Positions 32,772 through 43,500 of a stretch of DNA of 64,000 bases are shown in pieces. The position numbers and the translations under genes were made by a program. Positions within the stretch are counted from its first letter, which is position 1. Every line of letters begins with the position of its first letter. The notes beneath the pieces are model-generated. The model was not told the DNA's origin. It saw only the letters and a list, made by a program, of their open reading frames with translations, and ran no database searches. Source of the DNA: Mayamaea pseudoterrestris (lineage: Eukaryota; Bacillariophyta; Bacillariophyceae; Sellaphorales; Sellaphoraceae). The DNA is taken from contig BROI01000004.1 of NCBI GenBank assembly GCA_027923505.1, positions 186,001 to 250,000 of the forward strand, given 5' to 3'.

Positions 32772-33610
32772 TTATGCTTCGCTTAGCTCGTCCATGGCAC
32801 AATTTGCGTCACCGTCTTCATCATCGCCGTCTCCATAGTACTTATAAAACTGATCCAGCTCATATACATTTTCAATGCTGCCAAGAAACGTTGGTACTCG
32901 CTGGTGTATCTCGCATGGCTTGACGTTCAGGATACGACTGTGACCTGTCGAGCCTGCGCCACCTGCCTGTTCAATAATCATTCCCATAGGCGCTGACTCG
33001 TACAATAGCCGCAGCTTTCCATTAGGGCTCTTTTTTGTAGCAGGATAGCCGTAAATGCCTCCGTTGATCAAAATATTGTGAACGTCCGCAACGAGGGCAC
33101 CAATATATCGGGCGTTGGACCTGACACCAACGGAGCTCGATCCTTCCTTGAGTGCCCTAAGATATCTCCTCACTGGCTCGTCAAAATCGATAAAATTTGC
33201 TTCATTAAAGCTATAAATTGGACCGGCCGACGGGATGCGAATATCCCGATGGGTGTGGAGGAATTGTCCATAATCTGGATCGAGGGTGAAGCCGTCCACT
33301 CCATTACCCAGCGTCAGTACAAGCACGGTTGTAGCGCTGCATAGGAAAAAGAACAGATTAGTGGCATCATTCTACGCACAATCGCTAAAAGTCAGCGGTC
33401 AACTTACGAGTACAAACAGTATCCAGACGCAACGAGTGAGCTCCCTCGCTGCAAAAACATGGCGTCTCTGTCAGCCCCATTCACAATGCCGGGCGGCGCC
33501 CGATAGATTCCAAAGATGCTACCGACTGGCAGTGATGCATCAATGTTCTTTGAGCCATCAATTGGATCAAATACCGCAACAAAGTCTCCAATAGCGAAGG
33601 CCGAGTCGCC
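32772..33610 (-). CDS. FBP: Fructose-1,6-bisphosphatase, N-terminal part not found
   Basis: Two exons visible: 33408-33610 and 32772-33336, separated by a 71-bp GT-AG intron. They encode 255 aa with the metal-binding block FDPIDGSKNID, GSIFGIYRAPPG, SGYCLYSATTVLVLTLGNGV, the substrate-binding GGIYGYPATKKSPNGKLRLL, and the C-terminal LNVKPCEIHQRVPTFLGS. FBPase removes the C1 phosphate in gluconeogenesis and, in plastids, the Calvin cycle. A usual enzyme is about 340 aa, so about the first 100 residues are missing. A good acceptor (CTCATCACAG) precedes GDSAFAIGDF, yet no FBPase-like exon is recognisable upstream before the satellites begin at 35.25 kb. The gene is either 5'-truncated or has a distant first exon. 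Confidence 0.85.
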
Positions 33611-35244
33611 CTGTGATGAGGTATAGGTTCAACTTAGCCAAACGTTCAGCCGTCCAGCTGCTCTCCACGCGTGCACCATAATATATAAACGTACCATAAT
33701 ATCCGAATGTCATCTTTCTTTGTGCTCGGCGATACTGATGCTGCTGCTGTTGACGGAAGCGATCGTTTCGCTGCAAATCTTTCGTCGTCAATGCGTCTCG
33801 TTGTTGGTGTTAGTTCGATGTACTCGGATCGGTAGAACGGATCGGTATGCGTCGACGATCGGTGGCGCAAGGCTGCCAGTTGTCGTCTAAGCCGTCAGGA
33901 CTTGCTGAAGATGCTCGTCAGTCCAGGAGTTTGGAATCGCTTGGTAAGGAATGCGAAACAACTGTTTGTGTCGGTGAAACTTGGTGAAAAGTCATCTAAC
34001 TCTTGTTGAACTTCTCTTGAGTCGTCTATCGGAGCAGATGCGACTGGGTCGGGCGTGCCACTGGAGGTCTTGGAACTCGTCTGTTGCTTTTCGCAGACAA
34101 GACAAGGGCAAGTGTGTGACTGGACTCGATTCTGTCGGTGACGAATGGCGTGTCGGGTAGAAAGTAGGATGGATCGCTCGTCACTTGTTCTTGATGGACG
34201 TTTGCGATTCTCACTTGATTGGCTCCTTCTGTTGATCGAGAAGGTTGATCGAGCAGCTGCTGACGTGTAAGCAGCCGGAATGGCTTCGTTGGATCTTTCG
34301 GTGATGGTAATGATGGATCAAGCGACGGCGTTGACGGTCGTCATGATGCTCTTGGCGGCAGATATGCAGGCAAGGATGACGGTACTTTTGTCGGTTGGTG
34401 TATCTGTGTCAAATATAAGCAAAGGGTTGTCTCACAACGCTATTTGCCTCTTTCAACACTTGCAATGAAATTCGTCTCGTTCGTTTTGGATTCTCGTATC
34501 AAGGTGCGGCGATTCACTTACTGCTCGTGTAACGTTGTGCTCGTCTCGTTTGATTGCCTGTTTAAGATGAAAAGGGCTCGTTTTCTTGCCTCTCTTTTCC
34601 GTTCTGATCTTCGCTCTTCTCTTTAATCACAGGTGGTTGATTCCGCGTCCGGACACTCACTCGGCGATTCGTTCAATTCGTTCGTTCGACGATCGGTACT
34701 TACTTGCTCTGGTCCAACGGCAAGTCGCGACTTTGCTTGGACTCAGATCTCGTTGACGGATCCGTGTTGACTAAAATGCTTTGCGACCCTCTAAAGATGC
34801 TACGGTGTAACAGCTTTGTTATTTCGGAGAGTGAGCTTGTTTGCTCGAATGTTAAAATCTAGTCGTGCGTAATTAGTTCCGTCTGATTGTCGGAACCGAA
34901 TGTTCGGGAGAGCTCGTGTACATCAGGCCTTTCATAGCTGCATCTCGGCAGATGGAGGTTCCTGGTTGTTCCCTCGCTGTAGATGCCTGGTACTCGGCTA
35001 CGGTTCGAATCTCCGTTCTTTCGGGCATTCTCCTTATCGAATCAGGCCGTAAGTTTGTTCTCCTTATTTCTGGTAAAATGCGACCTCTAACATCCGGGGT
35101 CTCCTCCGGGTCTGAATCAGGGTCATAGTATCTTTCGGGTCGATCTCCTTTCACGTCATGTGTTAGGGTTGTGATGATGTCAGGTTGTTCGTCAGCTAGG
35201 CTTCTCAAACCTGAAGTGAAGGCGGCCACAAACGAGGCTTCAGC
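33611..35244. other. Unassigned 1.6-kb segment at the edge of the gene island
   Basis: No recognisable host gene. Base use is rich in CGTTCG/ACGA runs, like the CoDi coding strand and unlike the neighbouring satellites. A minus-strand open frame of 128 codons (34873-35259) with RGRILPEIRRTNLRPDSIRR has no family I know and overlaps the SatA boundary. Possible content is a decayed mobile element or the displaced 5' region of FBPase; neither is shown. Confidence 0.4.
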
Positions 35245-36890
35245 ATGAAGTGCCCACACACTCTATGCGTACAGCCACTGTGCATGATCCAAGGGCACAA
35301 GACATAACGCCTTGGTGAATTTGGTTTGCGCATCAGCCTCCTGCTTGCCTTTGGTCTTCAGGTCAGCAGCATCTGTTGGCAGGTACTATGTGACTGCCTA
35401 ACCTAGCAGTGGCAACATCAGATCCCCACAACCTCTTTGTAAACTGACTTGCGGCATGATCCAAGGTCACAAATTGATATTGAATAGTGCATTCACTTTG
35501 TGCATTTGCCTCCTGCTTGTTGCCTGCCTCCAGATCCGCAGGAGTTGCTGGTATTTACTACTTAACTGCCAAACACCAACCTAGCAGTGGCAAACATGAA
35601 GTGCCCACACACTCTATGCGTACAGCCACTGTGCATGATCCAAAAGCACAAGACATACCTCCTTGGTGAATTTGGTTTGCGCATCAGCCTCCTGCTTGCC
35701 TTTGGCCTTCAGATCAGCAGCTTCTGTTGGTAGGTACTATGTGACTGCCTATCCTAGCAGTGGCAAACATCAGATCCCCACAACCTCTTTGTAAACTGGC
35801 TTGCGGCATGGTCAAAGGTCACAAATTGATATTGTATAGTGCATTCACTTTGTGCATTTGCCTCCTGCTTGTTGCCTGCCTCCAGATCCGCAGGAATTGC
35901 TGGTATGTACTACCCAACTTCCGAACACCAACCTATCATTGGAAACATGAAGTGACCACACACTCTATGCGTACAGCCACTGTGCATGATCCAAGGGCAC
36001 AAGACATACCTCCTTGGGGAATTTGGTTTGTGCATTGCCTCCTCTTGCCTTTGGTCTTCAGGTCAGCAGCTTCTGTTGGCAGGTACTATGTGACTGCCTA
36101 ACCTAGCAGTGGCAAACATCAGATCCCCACAACCTCTTTGTAAACTGGCTTGCGGCATGATCCAAGGTCACAAATGGATAGTGCATAGTGCATTCACTTT
36201 GTGCATTTGCCTCCTGCTTGTTGCCTGCCTTCAGATCCGCAGGAGTTGCTGGTATTTACTACTTAACTGCCAAACACCAACCTAGCAGTGGCAAACATGA
36301 AGTGCCCACACACTCTATGCGTACAGCCACTGTGCATGATCCAAAAGCACAAGACATACCTCCTTGGTGAATTTGGTTTGCGCATCAGCCTCCTGCTTGC
36401 CTTTGGCCTTCAGATCAGCAGCTTCTGTTGGTAGGTACTATGTGACTGCCTACCCTAGCAGTGGCAAACATCAGATCCCCACAATTTCTTTGTAAACTGG
36501 CTTGGGACATGATCCAAGGTCACAAATGGATATTGTATAGTGCATGCACTTTGTGCATTTGCCTCCTGCTTGTTGCCTGCCTCCAGATCCGCAGGAGTTG
36601 CTGGTATTCACTACTTAACTGCCGAACACCAACCTAGAAGTGGCATACATGAAGTGGCCACACACTCTATGCGTGCAGCCACTGTGCATGATCCAAGGGC
36701 ACAAGGCATATCCTCCTTGGTGAATTTGGCCTCCTGCTGCATTTTGCCTTCAGATCAGCTGCTTCTGTTGGTAGGTACTTGCCTTAGCAGGGCAGCTCTT
36801 CATTGGGCATGATCCAAGGCCACAAATTGATATTGTATAGTGCAATCACTTTGTTCATATGCCGGCAGCAGGAACAATGGCTTGTTTGAC
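35245..36890 (-). repeat. SatA in inverted orientation
   Basis: About 4.6 units of the same 352-bp satellite as at 1-5770, now on the minus strand (for example the complement of AGTGTGTGGGCACTTCATG at 35248). Units diverge a little more than in the left array and decay after about 36660. Confidence 0.93.
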
Positions 36891-38331
36891 TGATCAATGA
36901 TGCACTGCATCCTCCTTCAGCAAGCAGGAGTCTTTGTTTCTTCTGCAGTCAACTAAAGTAGTTTGTTTCCACAGCAATCTCTGAAGCATTGGCCAGAGCT
37001 TGGCCAGACCTTGGCCAGAGCTTGGTGCCCCAAATCCATTATTGGTATGTTTAACAGTCACTTACATATATGTTTGATCTTCTGCGCAAAATGGATCATT
37101 CCAAGTGCTTGTGGGTGCCAGAGCAAGTGGCATATAGCAGGAACATGGGGCCATCATTTTATGGTTCATAAAACAAATGATATGGAGACTATACCAATCC
37201 ATGGCTCACAGGATTCCTTCCAATACCATGACAGGACAGCAGTGGCTTGTTTGACTGATCTAATGATGCACTGAAGCCTCCTTCAGCAAGTGGTGGAAGC
37301 CTGGTTGGTGTTTGGCAGTCAACTGGTGTGTTTATTTTCACACAGTCTCTGGAGCATTGGCTAGAGCTTGGCCAGAGCTAGGTGCCTGAAATTCATTATT
37401 GGCATGTAGAACATTCACTAACATTTATATTTTGGGTTTCTGCGCAAGAATGGATCATTCCATGTGCTTGTGGGAGCCAGAGCAAGCGGCATATAGCAGG
37501 AACAATGGCTAGGCCCATCATTTTATGTTTCATAAAACAATGAAATGGAGACTATACCAATCCATGGCGCCCTTCCACAACCATGGCAGGACAGCATCAG
37601 CTTGTTTGACTGATTAATGATGCACTGATGCCTCCTTCAGCAAGTGGTGGGAGCCTGGTTGGTGTTTGGCAGTCAACTGGTGTGTTTGTTTTCACACAGT
37701 CTCTGGAGCATTGGCCAGAGCTTGGCCAGAGCTAGGTGCCTGAAATCCATTATTGGCATGTAGAACAGTCACTTACATATATGTTTGGGTTTTGCGCAAG
37801 AATGGATCATTCCAAGTGCTTGTGGGTGCCAGAGCAAGTGGCATATAGCAGGAACAATGGCTAGGCCCATCATTTTATGGTTCATAAAAGAATGAAATGG
37901 AGACTATACCAATCCATGGCGCCTTCCACAATCATGGCAGGTCAGCAGTGGCTTGTATGACTGATCAATGATGCACTGCAGCCTCCTTCAGCAAGTGGTG
38001 GGAGCCTGGTTGGTGTTTGGCAGTCGACTGGTGTGTTTGTTTTCACACAGTCTCTGGAGCATTGGCCAGAGCTTGGCCAAAGCTTGGCCTGAGCTTGGTG
38101 CCTGAAATCCATTATTGGCATGTAGAACAGTCACTTACATATATGTTTGAGTTTTGCGCAAGAATGGATCATTTTAAGTGCTTGTGGGTGCCAGATCCAG
38201 CGGCATATAGCAGGAACAATGGCTAGGCCCATCATTTTATGGTATATAAAACAATGAAATGGAGACTATACTGTGTCATGGCACCCTTCCACAACCATGG
38301 CAGGACAGCAGTGGCTTGTTTGACTGATCAT
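36891..38331 (+). repeat. SatC: ~352-bp satellite
   Basis: About four units, marked by AATGATGCACTG near 36896, 37262, 37617 and 37968 (periods 366, 355, 351 bp). It shares GGTTGGTGTTYGGCAGT with SatA, although the rest is not obviously alignable. A further part-unit lies at about 40303-40503. Confidence 0.9.
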
Positions 38332-40302
38332 GTCAATGGCACACCCTGGGGGACATGTTGTTTTTGCCTAGTCATCTGGTGTTGTGGGTGGCCAGGGAGG
38401 GCTTGTGGCACTGGGTGTTGTGGGCCGCGTCGGTGTCGGTGGATGATTCCATAATTTTGGGTGTTGGCCACACCCAGCCTGCAGCCCATTCCCATGGTGT
38501 AGGCCTCCAGGCAGTCCATTTTGCACCATTTCAGACCATCCTCACTGTCAATGGCACACCCGGGAAATGTTTTGCCTGACTCCTTGGGGGGTGGCCAGGG
38601 CTCGGGGCGTTGTAGTGAGATCTGCTGTGGTGTTGGCCATACCCAGCACAGACCACATGGTGTCGGCCTCCAGGCAGTCCGTTTTGTACCATTTCAGACC
38701 ATCCACATGTCAATGGCACACCCAGGACATGTTTTGCCTGACTCATTGGGTTGTTGGGTGGCCAGGGCATGGGACATTGTAGTGGTATGATTCCATAATT
38801 TGGGGTGTTGGCCACACCCATCTTGCAGACCATTCCATGCTGTAGGCCTCCAGGCAGTCCGTTTTGCACCATGTCAGACCATTCTCATGTCAATGGCACA
38901 CCCTGGACATGTTTTGCATGACTCATTGGGTTGTTGGGTGGTCAGGGCATGGGGCATTGTAGTGGTATGATTCCATAATTTGGGGTGTTGGCCACACCCA
39001 TTTTGCAGATGGTGTAGGCCTCCAGGCAGTCCGTTTCGCACCATTTCAGACCATCCTCATGTCAATGGCACACGCTGGACATGTTTTGCCTGACTCATTG
39101 GGTTGTTGGGTGGCCAGGGCATGGGGCATTGCAGTGGTATGATTCCATAATTTGGGGTGTTGGCCACACCCATCTTGCAGACCATTCCATGCTGTAGGCC
39201 TCCAGGCAGTCCGTTTTGTACCATTTCAGACCATCCACATGTCAATGGCACACCCTGGACATGTTTTGCCTGACTCATTGGGTTGTTGGGTGGCCAGGGC
39301 ATGGGGCATTGTAGTGGTATGATTCCATAATTTGGGGTGTTGGCCACACCCATCCTGCAGACCATTCCATGGTGTAGGCCTCCAGGCAGTCCGTTTTGCA
39401 CCATGTCAGACCATCCTCATGTCAATGGCACACCCTGGACATGTTTTGCCTGACTCATTGGGTTGTTGGGTGGCCAGGGCACGGGGCATTGTAGTGGTAT
39501 GATTCCATAATTTGGGGTGTTGGCCACACCCATTTTGCAGATGGTGTAGGCCTCCAGGCAGTCCGTGTTGCACCATTTCAGACCATCCTCATGTCAATGG
39601 CACACCCTGGACATGTTTTGCCTGACTCATTGGGTTGTTGGGTGGCCAGGGCATGGGGCATTGCAGTGGTATGATTCCATAATTTGGAGTGTTGGCCACA
39701 CCCATCTTGTAGACCATTCCATGCTGTAGGCCTCCAGGCAGTCCGTTTTGTACCATTTCAGACCATCCACATGTCAATGGCACACCCAGGACATGTTTTG
39801 CCTGACTCATTGGGTTGTTGGGTGGCCAGGGCATGGGGCATTGCAGTGGTATGATTCCATAATTTGGGGTGTTGGCCACACCCATCTTGCAGACCATTCC
39901 ATGCTGTAGGCCTCCAGGCAGTCCGTTTTGCACCATGTCAGACCATCCTCATGTCAATGGCACACCCTGGACATGTTTTGCATGACTCATTGGGTTGTTG
40001 GGTGATCAGGGCATGGGGCATTGTAGTGGTATGATTCCATAATTTGGGGTGTTGCCACACCCATCTTGCAGATGGTGTAGGCCTCCAGGCAGTCCGTTTT
40101 GCACCATTTCAGACCATCCTCATGTCAATGGCACAGGCTGGACATGTTTTGCCTGACTCATTAGGTTGTTGGGTGGCCAGGGCACGGGGCATTGTAGTGG
40201 TATGATTCCATAATTTGGGGTGTTGGCCACACCCTGGGGCCCTCGCACCTTCCCCCCCCCTGTCAATGGCACTACGCTGGACATGTTTTTCCTGACTCAT
40301 TG
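38332..40302 (+). repeat. SatD: 177-bp satellite
   Basis: About eleven monomers of roughly 177 bp, each with CATGTCAATGGCACACCCTG, TTCCATAATTTGGGGTGTTG and GTAGGCCTCCAGGCAGTCCG. Two- or three-monomer blocks recur 532 bp apart (39057 and 39589 phases). It is flanked on both sides by SatC, so it probably expanded inside a SatC array. A CCCCCCCC run near 40252 marks a disturbed final monomer. Confidence 0.93.
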
Positions 40303-40503
40303 GGTTGTATGACTGATCAATGATGCACTGAAGCCTCCTTCAGCAAGTGGTGGGAGCCTGGTTGGTGTTTGGCAGTCAATTGATGTGTTTGTTTTTACAC
40401 ATTCTCTGGAGCATTGGTCACAGTGTGGCCATAGCCTGGTGCTTGTAATTCATGACATGGGATGTAGAGCAGTCACCAAAGATATATTTTGGGTTTGTGC
40501 GTT
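40303..40503 (+). repeat. SatC fragment next to CoDi
   Basis: One diverged SatC part-unit (TGATCAATGATGCACTGAAG, then GGTTGGTGTTTGGCAGTC). It ends inside the unit at GGGTTTGTGCG, where CoDi LTR sequence begins. Confidence 0.85.
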
Positions 40504-43500
40504 GTAACTTGTAAATCAAATCGTTGCACCTTTCGCTTGTAGCTGTCCTTGGATGGCCAATCCAAGCTTGCAGTTGCTACAATACGAGAGTATGTATCCT
40601 TTCTTAAGTTTCAAGCTTAGTGTCTGCTTGTTTCTCCTATATCGCTGCTGTGCCGTGGAAGAAACTTGGTAAGTACATCCGCCGGGTTTGTCGTTCCCAT
40701 GATGTGGTTGAAATTAATAATTCCCGCCGCAATCGCTTCGCGTACACGGTGAAATGCCAGTGCATTGTGTCGCTTCGTCAGACTAGAGTGCGGTAGGTTG
40801 CTGCTTTGCGTTACCGACTTGTTGTCTCCAAACATCCATGAAGGTCCGTCGAGCGGAACTCCCAACATGCGTAGCGTGAAGCGAAGATCCATGATCTGCT
40901 CCGTGCTCACTCTCGCTGCTACAAACTCCGAGCCGTACGTCGCCGTCTCGACCGTCGCTTGGCGTTTCGAAAACCAATCAACGACTGTTCCATTCAACAT
41001 GTGTAGCATGCCCATCGCTGCCCGTCCCGTCGTGTAATCGTGGTACAGGTTCGCATCTTCGAACGTTGACATTCGCACCGCCTTGCCGCGCGGCGTGGGC
41101 ATGTTCCACGGAAGCTCTTCGCAGATCTTGCCGTACACACTGTAATCCCAATCCATCTTGTCAACTGTCGCGTATCGCTCGTCCGTTGGAATCGAAACGT
41201 TGAATCGAATCGCTCCATCCGGGTATCTTCGTAAGTATCCGCAAATATGCTTCAACCGTTCCAAGTGCCCCGCTCGTGGCGCAGCTCGGAATCTCCCCAT
41301 AGTCATGACAGCACAGTGAATGTCGAATCGACATAAACTTACTGCCCATTGCAACGCACCAATTATCGATTGATACTTCGCAATTCCGTCGTCGTCAAGT
41401 TCTTTCGTTTCGTCGAGTTCCGGATGATCGCCGTCGCGTAGTGGACTTGTCTGCGGTCGCGGTTCCTCGCCGAACATTTCTTTGTAGTTCGCTAGTAGTC
41501 TTGTGACGTACTTCTTCGCTCCGAAGCAGAGTACGCCGTCGTCGTCTCGCCAAACGTCTGCGCCCAAATGATATGCCAATGGACCGACGCCCTTCAACTT
41601 GTAGTTGTAGTTCTCAATTAAAAGATCCGTTAGTTCCTTCGGATTCTTCATCGCTATCGCTAAATCGTCGACATACACACAAACGTATTCGTAGTGCGTG
41701 CCTTTATCGCGCATCCACACGTCCGGTTCTGCGATACACGGCATGAAGCCAATGTCGCGGAGCGTGTCTGCAAAGTGCTCGTGCCAGCGTGCGCCTGACG
41801 TGCGAAGACCGTATAATGCCTTCACGATCGTGAGCGTGTGACCCTCGAGCTCCCCGAACTCCGGACCTGCCACGATATAAACCTTCTCTTTCGTTTTCGC
41901 TTCCAAGTATGCGTTGCCGACGTCAGCTGCCCACAGTTCCAGACCGTTGAGTTCCGCTAACATCGCTACCATTCGTAGACTTCGCAATGACACAACGCCC
42001 GAGTAAACTGAATCCTTCGGCGGCTCTGTCATATGTCCTCCTGCAACGAGTCGTGCTTTCCGTCGCAAATCGTGCTTGACATCGAATATCATGTGCACGT
42101 TTATTCGTTTCCACGGCGCCGGCATAACCTTACCGACTCCTTGATCTGCGAACGTGTCGTAATCATTTATCTGATTTAATTCCGTTCGAATCGCATCCGT
42201 CCACAGCGTGTTGCCGTTGATCTCGTCGAGAGCTTTCGCATCTTTATAATTGCGCGGCAACCTTACGCCGAATTTGTAGCGTACGCCGTTTGCTTTCGAT
42301 TTTCGTTTCGCCGCTGTTACCATCTGTCGAAACTTCTTTCGCTTCCGAGTGTAATGCTCCAGCTGCTTCCATCCTGGCTTGTCGAGTAAGCCGTGCTTGA
42401 GTCCATACTCTGCGATCGTTATCGGATCGTCCTTCTTCATGATCGCGAGAGGCTCCCACGTCGTCGTTCCGTCAGTCCATTCGACGAGAACGTTACTTGA
42501 ACTTCCTTTGTATGTCGGATCGTTCGGTTTCAAATTAAGCTCGTGTCCGATTACCTTCGTGAATACCCACTGAGTCGCCGGATCGTTTCGTATATCTTCG
42601 TCCATCTGTCGTTCGATTAAATCCGACAGTTCGTTGTAACTTATTAAGTCTTTCGCTGGCTCCTCTCCCATTTGGATTAGGAAACCTTTCGTCGTTTCCA
42701 GTAGCTCGTTATCGCGTACTTCGATATATTCGCATACAGTCGCTCGCATTTTCTGACCGTTTTCGTGTTCCCTTACGAACGTGCGTCCGATGAGTTCGCT
42801 TGGAGAGAACAGAGGGCATTTATTCCCTGATTCTTGCTCAGCCCTTCTGAAGAACTTCGCTGGTACGTTGGCGTGGTTCGCCATCGGAATTGTTTCGTCG
42901 TCGTTTCCTTCGTAGTTGTCGTGACTACTTTCTGTCGCATGCGTGCTATGGTAGCGTCCTGTCGCGAGATCTGGAGTTTCAAAATTTCGCTCGCTTGCGC
43001 GTGTAGCTTCTTCAGAAATCTCCCCAGACTCAGGGAAGGAAGGCAACTCTCGTGGTAACAAGTAGCTGCGCGAGACCACGTTGGAGCGCGGAATCGCCTG
43101 AAGCGTGTCGTCCGTCAGAACGAGAAAAGTCATGTGCGGACCGCTATTCTCTGCGATGCCCACGAATCGGCCGTTGCCAGATCGTACCGCCGAGGGAAAG
43201 CTCCCCTGCGCCTCAAACGTGACCGGTTCCCACCACTTGAAATGTAACAAAGGCGAAATATCCGGCAGATTTCCGAACGCAACTTCCGTTGGCGTGCGCC
43301 ATCCCAGCGATTTCGTCGCGAGGACGTTCAGTATCATGATTACGAATTTAATCAGCAAAACCCAGCAATGGCCTGGCGAACCCGAATCTCGTTGGAGGTT
43401 CTCCATCATTGGCTTAATGTGCGACGTGTGACGTTCGCATGGATTTTGTTCTGGATGACCCGGTTCTGTGGTCACTTGAGGAATATTGTACATCCGACAG

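Noticed and set aside
33646-33870. Minus-strand frame as a missing FBPase first exon
   Set aside because: It ends near a plausible donor, but its sequence (RHRSSTHTDPFYRSEYIELT) has none of the FBPase N-terminal motifs.
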